Below, in pieces: positions 22,246-30,000 of a DNA stretch of 64,000 bases. The stretch lies in contig NZ_JAJOZB010000001.1 in assembly GCF_023701745.1 (NCBI RefSeq), positions 2,920,501 to 2,984,500 on the forward strand. The letters run 5' to 3'. Numbering within the stretch: position 1 is the first letter of the stretch; every line of letters starts with the position of its first letter. The notes beneath the pieces are model-generated. The model did no database searches. It was given only the letters and a program-made list of their open reading frames with translations, and was not told the DNA's origin. A program made the position numbers and the translations under genes. Origin of the DNA: Streptomyces sp. RKAG293 (GTDB lineage Bacteria > Actinomycetota > Actinomycetes > Streptomycetales > Streptomycetaceae).

Positions 22246-25207
22246 ACGCCTCGTACTCGTAGAAGAGCCGCTCGACGACCGCGCGGGCCCGCCGGGTCGT
22301 CCGGCGGTACTCCTCGACCATGTCGCCGACGTGGCCGGCCGAGTAGCCGAGGTAGCGCCCCACGGCGGCGAGCTCCCGGCCGTCGCCGGGGAAGGTGTCC
22401 CCCGGGCGGCCGCGGACCAGCATCACCGCGTTGCGGACCCGGGTGGCCAGCACCCACGCCTCGTCGAGGACGGCCGCGTCGTCGGCGCCGACCAGACCGG
22501 CGGCGCGCAGGGCGTCCAGCGCCCGGCGGGTCCGGGTGGTGCGCAGTTCCTTCCGCCGCCCGCCGTGCTGCATCTGCAGCAGCTGGACGGTCCACTCGAC
22601 GTCGGAGAGCCCGCCGCGGCCGAGCTTGGCGTGGGTGGTGGGGTCGGCGCCGCGCGGCATCCGCTCGGACTCCATCCGGGCCTTGAGCCGCCGGATCTCC
22701 CGCACCGCGTCCTCGTCGAGCCCGTCGGCAGGGTACCGCAGCGGGTCGATCAGCTCGATGAAGCGCTCGCCGAGGCCCTGGTCCCCGGCCATGGGGTCGG
22801 CGCGCAGCAGCGCCTGGCTCTCCCAGCCCAGCGACCAGCGCCGGTAGTAGGCGGCGTACGAGCCGAGCGACCGCACCAGCGGACCGCTCTTGCCCTCCGG
22901 GCGCAGATCCGCGTCCATGATCAGCGGCGGGTCGGCGGTGGGGATCTGCAGCAGCCGGCGCAGTTCGTTGGCGATCTTGAGGGCCTGGCCGGCGGCCCGG
23001 GCCTCCTCGGCGCCGTCGAGCGGTTCATGGACGAACATCACGTCGGCGTCCGAGCCGTAGCCCTGTTCGCGCCCGCCGAAGCGGCCCATGCCGATGACGG
23101 CGAAGCGGGTCGCCAGCGGCCCGTCCGCCGCCTCGACGGCGTTCACGGCCGCCCGCAGGGCGCCCACGACGGTGGTCGCGTTGATGTCGGTGACGGCGGT
23201 GCCCACCGCGTCCACGTCCAGCTCGCCGATGACATCCGCCGCCGCCGTCCGGAACAGCTCACGGCGCCGGACGCCGCGGACCGCGGTGACCGCCTGTTCC
23301 GGGGTGTCGGCGCGGCCGACCGCGGCCAGCACCTCCTGTTCGAGCGCCGCCGCGGACCGCGGCCGCAGGCCCTCCGGGGCGCCGAGCAGGGCGACCGCCT
23401 CGGGAGCCCGCATGAGCAGGTCGGGGGCGAGCCGGCCGGAGGAGAGCACCCGGGCGAGATGTTCGGCGGCGGCGCCCTCGTCCCGCAGCAGCCGCAGGTA
23501 CCAGGGGGTCTTGCCGAGCGCGTCGGAGACCTTGCGGAAGCCGAAGAGCCCGGCGTCCGGGTCGGCGGAGTCGCCGAACCAGCCGAGCAGGACGGGCAGC
23601 AGGGTGCGCTGGATGGCGGCCTTGCGGCTGACGCCGCTGGCCAGTGCCTCCAGATGACGGTAGGCGGCGGCCGGATCGGCGTACCCGAGCGCCTGCAGAC
23701 GCTGCATGGCGGCGTTGTCGCTGAGCCGGGTCTCGACCGGCTCGAGCTGGGCGACCGCGTCGAGCAGCGGCCGGTAGAAGAGCTTCTCGTGCAGCCGGCG
23801 CACCTCGACGGCGTGCCGCTTCCACTCCCGGTTCAGCTCGGCGACGGGGTTGGCGCGAAAGCCCAGTGACCGGCCCAGGCGGCGCTGCCCGGCCTCGTCG
23901 TCCGGCACCAGATGGGTGCGGCGCAGCCGGTACAGCTGGATCCGGTGCTCCATCAGCCGCAGGAAGCGGTAGGCGGCGTCGAGCGAGGCGGCGTCGGCGC
24001 GGCCCACGTAGCCACCGGCGACGAGCTGGGCCAGCGCCGTGAGGGTGGTGCCGCTGCGCAGTGAGGAATCGGTTCTGCCGTGTACCAACTGCAGCAGCTG
24101 CACGGCGAACTCGACATCGCGCAGCCCACCGGGGCCGAGCTTCAGCTCCCGCTCGACGTGCGCGGCGGGGATGCCCTCCACGACGCGGCGGCGCATCTGC
24201 TGGACGTCGGTGACGAAGTGGTCGCGGTCGGCGGCCTGCCACACCATCGGCGAGAGCGCCTCGACGTACGCCAGGCCCAGTTCACGGTCGCCCGCCATCG
24301 GCCGGGCCTTGAGCAGCGCCTGGAACTCCCAGGTCTTGGCCCACCGCTTGTAGTACGCGACATGGCTGGAAAGCGTGCGTACCAGCGGGCCGTTCTTGCC
24401 TTCCGGCCGCAGGTTGGCGTCGACCGGCCAGATGGTGCCCTCGGCGGTGGTGTCGGAGCAGACCCGCATCATCCGGGCGGCCAGCCGTGTCGCGGCCCGC
24501 ATCGCCCCGGCCTCCTCGGCGCCGTCGGCCGGCTCGGCCACGAAGATCACGTCGACGTCCGAGACGTAGTTCAGCTCGTGGCCGCCGCACTTGCCCATGC
24601 CGATCACCGCGAGCCGGCACAGCGCCGCATCCTCCGGTGCCTCGGCGGCGGCGATGGAGAGGGCCGCGCGCACCGTCGCGGTGGCCAGGTCGGCCAGCTC
24701 CGCGGCCGTCTGCGCCAGGTCGCTGGTGCCGCACACATCGCGGGCGGCGATCGCCAGCATGCAGCGGCGGTAGGCGGCGCGCAGCAGGTCGGGGTCGGTT
24801 GCCGAGGCCAGCCCGCGTTCGAACTCGGCGACGCCGGGGTGCAGGTCGGCGGACTCGTACGTCACCAGGGCGTGCCAGTCGCGCGGGTGCCGGGCGAGGT
24901 GGTCGCCGAGCGCCTCGGAGGCGCCGAGCACCCCGAGCAGCCGGTCGCGCAGCGGCTTGGCGCTGGTCAGGGTGTCGAGCAGGGTCCGCCGCTCGCCCTC
25001 GTCCAGCACCTCCACCAGCCGGACCAGGCCCAGCAGCGCCTGATCGGGGTCCGCCGTCGCGCCGAGCGCTTCCAGGAGCACCGGATCGGTCCGCACCGCG
25101 GTCAGCCCCGCGGCCTCCACCAGCACCTCGGCCGCCGCCGGATCGGTGAACCCGTGGCGCAGCAGCCGGGAGAACGTGCTGCTCCGGCGCCCCTGCGGCA
25201 GTGACAT
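22244..25207 (-). CDS. glnE: Glutamine synthetase adenylyltransferase / adenylyl-removing enzyme
   Basis: 987-residue bifunctional enzyme that adenylylates glutamine synthetase I to switch it off and removes AMP to switch it on. Two nucleotidyltransferase domains are present: the N-terminal one has GMGKCGGHELNYVSDVDVIF (about 212-232) and the C-terminal one has GMGRFGGREQGYGSDADVMF (about 703-722), both with the G-G and DxD metal-binding pattern. Each is followed by a helical UR/UTase-like region (LRDVEFAVQLLQLVHG; LSDVEWTVQLLQMQHG). Length matches full-length GlnE. GGAGG is correctly placed before ATG 25207. Its closeness to glnA2 (the two are separated by the mobile element and three genes) is the usual actinobacterial neighbourhood. 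Confidence 0.97.
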   Translation of the reverse strand: MSLPQGRRSSTFSRLLRHGFTDPAAAEVLVEAAGLTAVRTDPVLLEALGATADPDQALLGLVRLVEVLDEGERRTLLDTLTSAKPLRDRLLGVLGASEALGDHLARHPRDWHALVTYESADLHPGVAEFERGLASATDPDLLRAAYRRCMLAIAARDVCGTSDLAQTAAELADLATATVRAALSIAAAEAPEDAALCRLAVIGMGKCGGHELNYVSDVDVIFVAEPADGAEEAGAMRAATRLAARMMRVCSDTTAEGTIWPVDANLRPEGKNGPLVRTLSSHVAYYKRWAKTWEFQALLKARPMAGDRELGLAYVEALSPMVWQAADRDHFVTDVQQMRRRVVEGIPAAHVERELKLGPGGLRDVEFAVQLLQLVHGRTDSSLRSGTTLTALAQLVAGGYVGRADAASLDAAYRFLRLMEHRIQLYRLRRTHLVPDDEAGQRRLGRSLGFRANPVAELNREWKRHAVEVRRLHEKLFYRPLLDAVAQLEPVETRLSDNAAMQRLQALGYADPAAAYRHLEALASGVSRKAAIQRTLLPVLLGWFGDSADPDAGLFGFRKVSDALGKTPWYLRLLRDEGAAAEHLARVLSSGRLAPDLLMRAPEAVALLGAPEGLRPRSAAALEQEVLAAVGRADTPEQAVTAVRGVRRRELFRTAAADVIGELDVDAVGTAVTDINATTVVGALRAAVNAVEAADGPLATRFAVIGMGRFGGREQGYGSDADVMFVHEPLDGAEEARAAGQALKIANELRRLLQIPTADPPLIMDADLRPEGKSGPLVRSLGSYAAYYRRWSLGWESQALLRADPMAGDQGLGERFIELIDPLRYPADGLDEDAVREIRRLKARMESERMPRGADPTTHAKLGRGGLSDVEWTVQLLQMQHGGRRKELRTTRTRRALDALRAAGLVGADDAAVLDEAWVLATRVRNAVMLVRGRPGDTFPGDGRELAAVGRYLGYSAGHVGDMVEEYRRTTRRARAVVERLFYEYEA

Positions 25208-25535
25208 CTCGCCTCCGGTACGTCATGCCTGCGATCAAGGTCCCAGCTGAGCGTAACCGCCCGGCCGCCGACCTGGAACGGCGTGCACCGGACGGTTCCC
25301 GCGCCGTCGGGTGACGGCGGAGCCGGTCCGGGCGGACGACAGGACTCGTCCGAGTGGATTGCGGAGCCCGTCCGAGTGGACTGCGGACCCGTCCGGGCTG
25401 CAGGCCGCGCGCGTCCCGGTGGGCCCGCACCGTTCGTTTCCCGGCCATTCACGTCGGCGGATCTTCTCACTTCCGCCGGCCGCTCCTACGCTGACAGCGC
25501 TCTGCGCCCCCATACCCCCACACCGGAGGTAAGCC
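25208..25535. other. Gene-free gap with a 22-base tandem repeat
   Basis: A 328-base divergent region between glnE and the phosphoesterase gene. It contains two consecutive near-identical units beginning GTCCGAGTGGA at 25348 and 25370 (22 and 21 bases, two differences). GGAGG before the GTG at 25536 lies at its right end. No RNA gene or clear promoter hexamers were seen. Confidence 0.6.
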
Positions 25536-26429
25536 GTGCCCGGCTTGTCGATATCCGTACCGCGTCGCCCCCTCACCGCCCTCGCCGCCGCCCTCGGGCT
25601 GGCCGGCGCGTCCGTCGGCCTGTGGGCCGGCCTCGGCGGCGCGTCCACCGCGCACGCGGCGGCCGCCGTCCCCACTCCGGACCACGTGATCGTCGTGATG
25701 ATGGAGAACCACGCGTACAACCAGGTGATCGGCAGCTCCAGCGCCCCCTACATCAACTCGCTGAAGACCGGCGGCGCGAACCTCACCGCCTCGTACGGCG
25801 TCACGCACCCGAGCCAGCCGAACTACTACCAGGTGTTCTCCGGCAGCAACCAGGGCGTCACCGGCGACAGCTGCGTCACCCCCGGCTTCAGCTCCGCGCC
25901 CAACCTCGCCTCCGAGCTGATCGCCGCGGGCAAGACCTGGGGCAGCTACAACGAGACGCTCCCCAGCCAGGGCTCCACCACGTGCAGCAGCGGCAAGTAC
26001 GCGCAGAAGCACAACCCCTGGTTCGGCTTCAGCAACGTGCCGACCTCCAGCGCCAAGACGTTCGCGCAGTTCCCTTCGGACTACTCGACGCTGCCGCAGG
26101 TCTCCTTCGTCGTGCCGAACCTGTGCAGCGACATGCACGACTGCTCCGTCGGCACGGGTGACACCTGGATCAAGAACAATCTCGGCGCTTACGCCACGTG
26201 GGCCAAGACCCACAACAGCCTGCTCATCGTCACCTTCGACGAGGACAACCGGCTGGCCGGCAACCGCATCCCCACCGTCCTCTACGGACAGCGCGTGACC
26301 CCGGGCAGCACCTCGCCGACCACGTACAACCACTACAACCTGCTGCGCACCCTTGAGGACATGTTCGGCACCTCGCACGCCGGGAACGCCGCCTCCGCGT
26401 CCGACATCACCGGCATCTGGACCAGCTGA
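25536..26429 (+). CDS. Secreted phosphoesterase / acid phosphatase (PF04185-like)
   Basis: 297-residue exported hydrolase. A signal peptide spans about residues 1-42 (LTALAAALGLAGASVGLWAG, ending AHAAAA). The mature protein starts with the phosphoesterase hallmark HVIVVMMENHAYNQVIGSS, in which the ENH motif supplies metal/phosphate ligands. HPSQPNYYQVFSGSNQG follows, then SFVVPNLCSDMHDC and LLIVTFDEDN, the last carrying the metal-binding Asp residues of the phospholipase C/acid phosphatase family. It has four to six Cys in the mature part, consistent with disulfides. The final NHYNLLRTLEDMFG is typical of this group. It probably releases phosphate from organic esters outside the cell. GTG start with GGAGG. 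Confidence 0.9.
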   Translation: MPGLSISVPRRPLTALAAALGLAGASVGLWAGLGGASTAHAAAAVPTPDHVIVVMMENHAYNQVIGSSSAPYINSLKTGGANLTASYGVTHPSQPNYYQVFSGSNQGVTGDSCVTPGFSSAPNLASELIAAGKTWGSYNETLPSQGSTTCSSGKYAQKHNPWFGFSNVPTSSAKTFAQFPSDYSTLPQVSFVVPNLCSDMHDCSVGTGDTWIKNNLGAYATWAKTHNSLLIVTFDEDNRLAGNRIPTVLYGQRVTPGSTSPTTYNHYNLLRTLEDMFGTSHAGNAASASDITGIWTS

Positions 26430-26449
26430 CCGTGACCGGAGCCGGCCCC

Positions 26450-27472
26450 ATGAGCACCCGGAACCGGCTGCTGATCCTCGTCGCGGCGGCCGCCGTGCTC
26501 GCCTGTGTGGCGGGCGCGGCGGTCTGGCACGCTTCCGACCGGGCCGCCCGCAGGAACACCGAGCAGGCCGGCGGCCCGCCGGTCGTCCAGGGCGCGGTGT
26601 CGCTGGCCCCGGCCGGCCCCCGGCTCATGGTCTTCCGCAACATGGCCTGGGGTCCGCACCGCGATGAACTGGCCACCGTGCCCGCCGCCTCGCCCGGGGC
26701 GACCCGTACCGCCTCGGGCGTCCGCTGTCTGCGCTTCCACGCCGCCGCCGGCACCGGTATCTGTCTGCAGTCCGTGCACGGCACCGTCCAGGACACCTAC
26801 CGCGCGGTCGTCCTCGACTCCCACCTCAAGGAGACCCGGCACTACCCGCTGAACGGGATCCCGACCCGCGCCCGGGTCTCGCCCAGCGGCCACCTCGCCG
26901 CCTGGACGGTCTTCGTCGGCGGCGACTCGTACGCGGGCACCGACTTCTCCACCCGCACCTCGCTCCTCGACGTCAGGACCGGCGCACTCGACGCCAGCCT
27001 GGAGGACTTCACGATCCTCAAGGACGGCCACCGCTACCGCGCCGCCGACGTGAACTTCTGGGGCGTCACCTTCGCCGACGACGGGCACTTCTACGCGACG
27101 CTCGCCACCGGCGGCAGCACGTATCTCATCCGTGGTGACATCGCGGCCCGCACCGTGACGACGCTGCGCCCGAACGTGGAGTGCCCGTCGCTCTCGCCCG
27201 ACGGCACCCGCCTGGTCTTCAAGAAGCGCGTCCCGGGCCTGTCCCCCGACGCCCCCTGGCGGCTCTACGCCCTCGACCTCGCCACGCTGCGCGAGACCCC
27301 GCTGGCCGAGACCCGCAGCGTCGACGACCAGGCCGTCTGGACCGACGACCGCACCGTCGCCTACTCGCTGCCGGGCGACTTCGGCGCGGACCTCTACACG
27401 GTCCCCGCCGACGGCACCGGCACTCCTCGCACCCTGACCCCTGCGGCCCTCGCCCCGGCCTACATCGGCTGA
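26450..27472 (+). CDS. Membrane-anchored or exported beta-propeller-like protein
   Basis: 340 residues from ATG 26450 (GGAG eight bases upstream). An N-terminal hydrophobic segment, LLILVAAAAVLACVAGAAVW (about residues 7-27), is followed by an extracytoplasmic domain with repeated TolB/WD-like blades: RARVSPSGHLAAWTVFVGG, NFWGVTFADDGHFYATLATG, CPSLSPDGTRLVFKKRVPG and DDQAVWTDDRTVAYSLPGDF. There are two Cys in VRCLRFHAAAGTGICLQS. Such propellers usually act as binding scaffolds rather than enzymes. It starts 20 bases after the phosphoesterase stop and is likely in the same transcript. Confidence 0.72.
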   Translation: MSTRNRLLILVAAAAVLACVAGAAVWHASDRAARRNTEQAGGPPVVQGAVSLAPAGPRLMVFRNMAWGPHRDELATVPAASPGATRTASGVRCLRFHAAAGTGICLQSVHGTVQDTYRAVVLDSHLKETRHYPLNGIPTRARVSPSGHLAAWTVFVGGDSYAGTDFSTRTSLLDVRTGALDASLEDFTILKDGHRYRAADVNFWGVTFADDGHFYATLATGGSTYLIRGDIAARTVTTLRPNVECPSLSPDGTRLVFKKRVPGLSPDAPWRLYALDLATLRETPLAETRSVDDQAVWTDDRTVAYSLPGDFGADLYTVPADGTGTPRTLTPAALAPAYIG

Positions 27473-27731
27473 CACGCGGACCACCCCCGCGCAGGTCAGT
27501 CGTCCGGAAGGCAGTGGACCTTCATGGTGCGCTTCCGGCCCAAACCCGGCATCCGGGTGAACATGCGGTCCTCCCCGACCGGCGGGATGCTGGATGTATC
27601 GGCCTGGGGTCCGCCATGCCCCACGGCTGATGGAGGGTGCCCAGGGCGTCGGCGCACAACCGCCCACCGGCGGCCCGGCCGGGGAGCGGCCGGGTGGAGG
27701 AGGCGGCCCGAGTCTCGCCGAGGAGATCGCC

Positions 27732-29111
27732 ATGGACGGCAGCACTCTTGAGGCGATGCGGACCGCGTTGCGCGGCCCGGTCATCGCTCCGCAGGATCCC
27801 GATTACCCGGAGGCCCGCAAGGTCTACAACGCCATGGTCGACAAGCACCCGGCCGCGATCGTGCGGTGCTCCGACACGGCGGACGTGATGGCCGCGGTCG
27901 ACTTCATCCGCGAGCAGGGACTGGAACTCGCCGTCCGGGGCGGCGGACACAGCGGCGCCGGACTGTGCCTGGTCGACGACGGCGTCACCGTCGATCTGTC
28001 GCCGATGCGCTGGGTGCGCGTCGACCCCGCCGCGAAGACCGCCCGGGTCGGCGGCGGGGCCCAGCTCGGCGATCTGGACCACGCCACCCACGCGTTCGAA
28101 CTGGCCGTACCCGCCGGCATCATGTCGACGACCGGCGTCGGCGGGCTCACCCTCGGCGGCGGCCACGGCCACCTCACCCGCAAGTACGGTCTGACGATGG
28201 ACAGCCTGGTGGCGGCCGACGTGGTGCTCGCCGACGGCAGCTTCGTCACCGCGAGCGAGAGCGAGAACCCGGACCTGTTCTGGGCGCTGCGCGGCGGCGG
28301 CGGCAACTTCGGCATCGTCACCTCGTTCCGCTTCCGGCTGCACCCGGTGCACACCGTCGGTCTCGCGATCAGCCTCTGGCCGGTCGACCACATCCACGAG
28401 GTGCTGCGCTGGTACCGCGACTTCCTGCCGCAGGCGCCCGAGGACCTGAACGGCTTCTTCGCCGTCCTCTCCGTCCCGCCCGGCCCCCCGTTCCCCGAGG
28501 AGATCCACGGCCGCAAGATGTGCGGTGTCGTGTGGTGCTGGACAGGGGACCCGGACGGCATCGAGCAGGCCCTGGCCCCCGTGAACGACGCGGGCACGCC
28601 GGCCTTCCACTTCTCGACGCCGATGCCCTACCCCATGCTGCAGACCATGTTCGACGAGCTGATCCCGAAGGGCCTGCAGTGGTACTGGCGCGGTGACTTC
28701 TTCGACCGGATCACGGACGACGCCATCGGCGTGCACGCCAAGTACGCCGAGAACCTCCCCACCGACCTGTCGACCATGCACCTCTACCCGGTCGACGGAG
28801 CCGCGCACCGCGTCGCCCCGGGCGACACGGCATGGGCGTACCGCGACGCCATGTGGTCCGGCGTCATCGGCGGCATCGACCCCGACCCGGCCAACGCCGG
28901 GACCGTCAAGGACTGGTGCGTCAACTACTGGGAGGACCTGCACCCGCACTCCATGGGCGGCGGCTACGTCAACTTCATCGGCGCCGGAGAAAGCCAGGAC
29001 CGCGTCAGAGCCACCTACGGCGACCACTACGACCGGCTCGCGTCGATCAAACACACCTACGACCCGAACAACCTCTTCCACGCCAACCAGAACATCGAGC
29101 CGGCCCCGTAG
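27732..29111 (+). CDS. FAD-linked oxidase with berberine-bridge (BBE) C-terminus
   Basis: 459-residue flavoprotein oxidase of the PCMH/VAO family. The FAD-binding domain has LAVRGGGHSGAGLCLVDDGV, in which the His (about residue 72) is the usual covalent 8-alpha-histidyl attachment point. STTGVGGLTLGGGHGHLTRK lacks the extra Cys of bicovalent enzymes, so attachment would be by His alone. The substrate domain follows, then the BBE tail YDPNNLFHANQNI. Start ATG 27732 is preceded by GAGGAG; the frame is open upstream to 27594 but without protein-like sequence. In the pre-insertion chromosome it would converge with glnA2; now the mobile element starts just after it. Substrate unknown; members oxidise sugars, alkaloids or polyketides. 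Confidence 0.9.
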   Translation: MDGSTLEAMRTALRGPVIAPQDPDYPEARKVYNAMVDKHPAAIVRCSDTADVMAAVDFIREQGLELAVRGGGHSGAGLCLVDDGVTVDLSPMRWVRVDPAAKTARVGGGAQLGDLDHATHAFELAVPAGIMSTTGVGGLTLGGGHGHLTRKYGLTMDSLVAADVVLADGSFVTASESENPDLFWALRGGGGNFGIVTSFRFRLHPVHTVGLAISLWPVDHIHEVLRWYRDFLPQAPEDLNGFFAVLSVPPGPPFPEEIHGRKMCGVVWCWTGDPDGIEQALAPVNDAGTPAFHFSTPMPYPMLQTMFDELIPKGLQWYWRGDFFDRITDDAIGVHAKYAENLPTDLSTMHLYPVDGAAHRVAPGDTAWAYRDAMWSGVIGGIDPDPANAGTVKDWCVNYWEDLHPHSMGGGYVNFIGAGESQDRVRATYGDHYDRLASIKHTYDPNNLFHANQNIEPAP

Positions 29112-29137
29112 CCACCAGGGGCAACGCGAACGACAAC

Positions 29138-29190
29138 GGGCCGACGGCATGACGCCGCCGGCCCGGATGCCGTCAGGGAGGTGACTCCCT
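29138..29190. terminator. Two stem-loops at the native glnA2 / oxidase convergence
   Basis: Arms GGGCCGACGGC / GCCGCCGGCCC (29138-29148, 29154-29164, one mismatch) follow the oxidase stop. AGGGAG / CTCCCT with a GTGA loop (29175-29190) directly follows the displaced glnA2 stop codon in the minus direction. Both are well placed as the original convergent terminators. Confidence 0.6.
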
Positions 29191-29191
29191 C

Positions 29192-29284
29192 TTACAGGTT
29201 GGGGAGGTTCTTGCGGAGCTCGAAGGCGGTGACCTCGCTCCGGTACTCCTCCCACTCCTGCTTCTTGTTGCGCAGGAACTGACA
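29192..29284 (-). pseudogene. Displaced native 3' end of glnA2 at the left element border
   Basis: In the minus direction this stretch encodes FLRNKKQEWEEYRSEVTAF then ELRKNLPNL and stop, exactly the C-terminus of the glutamine synthetase whose intact gene lies at 45488-46849. No upstream part of the gene is present. Sequence left of the 56-base core differs from the intact gene's end only at third codon positions and in the stop codon (TAA here, TAG there). It is the original chromosomal gene end, cut off when the element inserted. Confidence 0.9.
29217..29272. repeat. attL: 56-base core direct repeat, left copy
   Basis: Identical over 56 bases to 45513-45568. The block starts AGCTCGAAGGCGG and ends CTTCTTGTTGCG. 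Mismatches begin immediately on both sides. Together the two copies bound a 16,296-bp unit (core start to core start). Confidence 0.92.
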
Positions 29285-29623
29285 CCTTGGAGTGCCGAGG
29301 TGCGCACTCTTGCGTTGACCAGCCCCTGAGCTGACGACGAACGGTTGTCATCGGTCGTTGTCGGCGGCCCCAAGTCGGCCTCGCACGGCCCCAGGACGGC
29401 CCTGGTGTGCAGACGCCCTGCCCCCCCAGGCGCACGCAACCGCCGATCGCTCCAACGATGTCGTTGCTTGGGCGCTGTCGGTGGGTACCGTGCCTGAACA
29501 GGCAGGCGGGACTGTAGCCAGCCATACGGCGTTGTTGATCATCCGCTGATGTCAGCCATGGCTCCGGAAGCCATGCTCCTCTATCTATCAGCGTCGGCTG
29601 ACCAAGGACCCGGCCCTGTTCGT
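29285..29623. other. Gene-free left arm of the element
   Basis: About 340 bases between attL and the first cargo gene. Short frames exist on both strands but none has a ribosome-binding site or protein-like composition. It contains imperfect inverted repeats around 29333-29372 (ACGACGAAC / GTCGTTGTC-like), which might serve as integrase or excisionase arm sites. Confidence 0.4.
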
Positions 29624-29812
29624 TCACCGGTACGCAGAGACCGCTGCGATGGCGAGGGCCAGGCAAGTTCCTGCACCACCACCACCAACGAGCACCGCCT
29701 GTGCAAGGCCTGCACCCGTCCGTGTCGCAGTGAAGCCTGAAATGAAGCCCACGTTGAGAGCCACGGAAAGGGCGAGCAAGGCGCTGAGGACCTGTTCTGC
29801 GGACACTGTCAC
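29624..29812 (-). CDS. Small two-helix membrane protein (element cargo)
   Basis: Up to 62 residues from GTG 29812, or 60 from GTG 29806, which has GGGAG at better spacing. Nearly the whole chain is hydrophobic: VLSALLALSVALNVGFISGF (about 9-28), a short polar TATRTG turn, then AGLAQAVLVGGGGAGTCLAL and AIAAVSAYR. The pattern is a hairpin of two membrane helices. It is divergent from the large HTH-P-loop-TPR gene and shares its promoter region. I do not recognise a family. A small membrane protein beside a P-loop sensor would fit an effector-regulator pair, but that is only inference. Confidence 0.5.
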   Translation of the reverse strand: MTVSAEQVLSALLALSVALNVGFISGFTATRTGAGLAQAVLVGGGGAGTCLALAIAAVSAYR

Positions 29813-29951
29813 TCCCGATGGTCAAGCTGTTGCACGGAATGCCATCGACCTTGTCCGTCCACCGAGTTGTAGCGCACCCGTTCGTCGCTGACTGGACAGA
29901 CGTTGCCTGTTGAACTGCACTCCACTCGGCTGTGTTCGTCGTACGCTCTCA

Positions 29952-29975
29952 GTGTCCAGTCACACAACTGGACAC
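29952..29975. promoter_or_regulatory. Palindromic operator upstream of the HTH-P-loop-TPR gene
   Basis: Perfect inverted repeat GTGTCCAGT (29952-29960), 6-base spacer CACACA, ACTGGACAC (29967-29975), with related half-sites ACTGGACA near 29890 and GACAC just after. It ends 25 bases before the proposed start codon and suits autorepression by the gene's own HTH domain. Confidence 0.55.
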
Positions 29976-30000
29976 CGGACACGAGTGTCGAGGTAGCAAC

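Noticed and set aside
29358..29549. 63-codon plus-strand frame in the left arm of the element
   Set aside because: No ribosome-binding site, low-complexity composition, no neighbour coupling.
27522..29825. 767-codon minus-strand frame spanning the oxidase and the left att site
   Set aside because: Its only protein-like part is an out-of-frame reading of the glnA2 remnant; the rest is antisense to the FAD oxidase.
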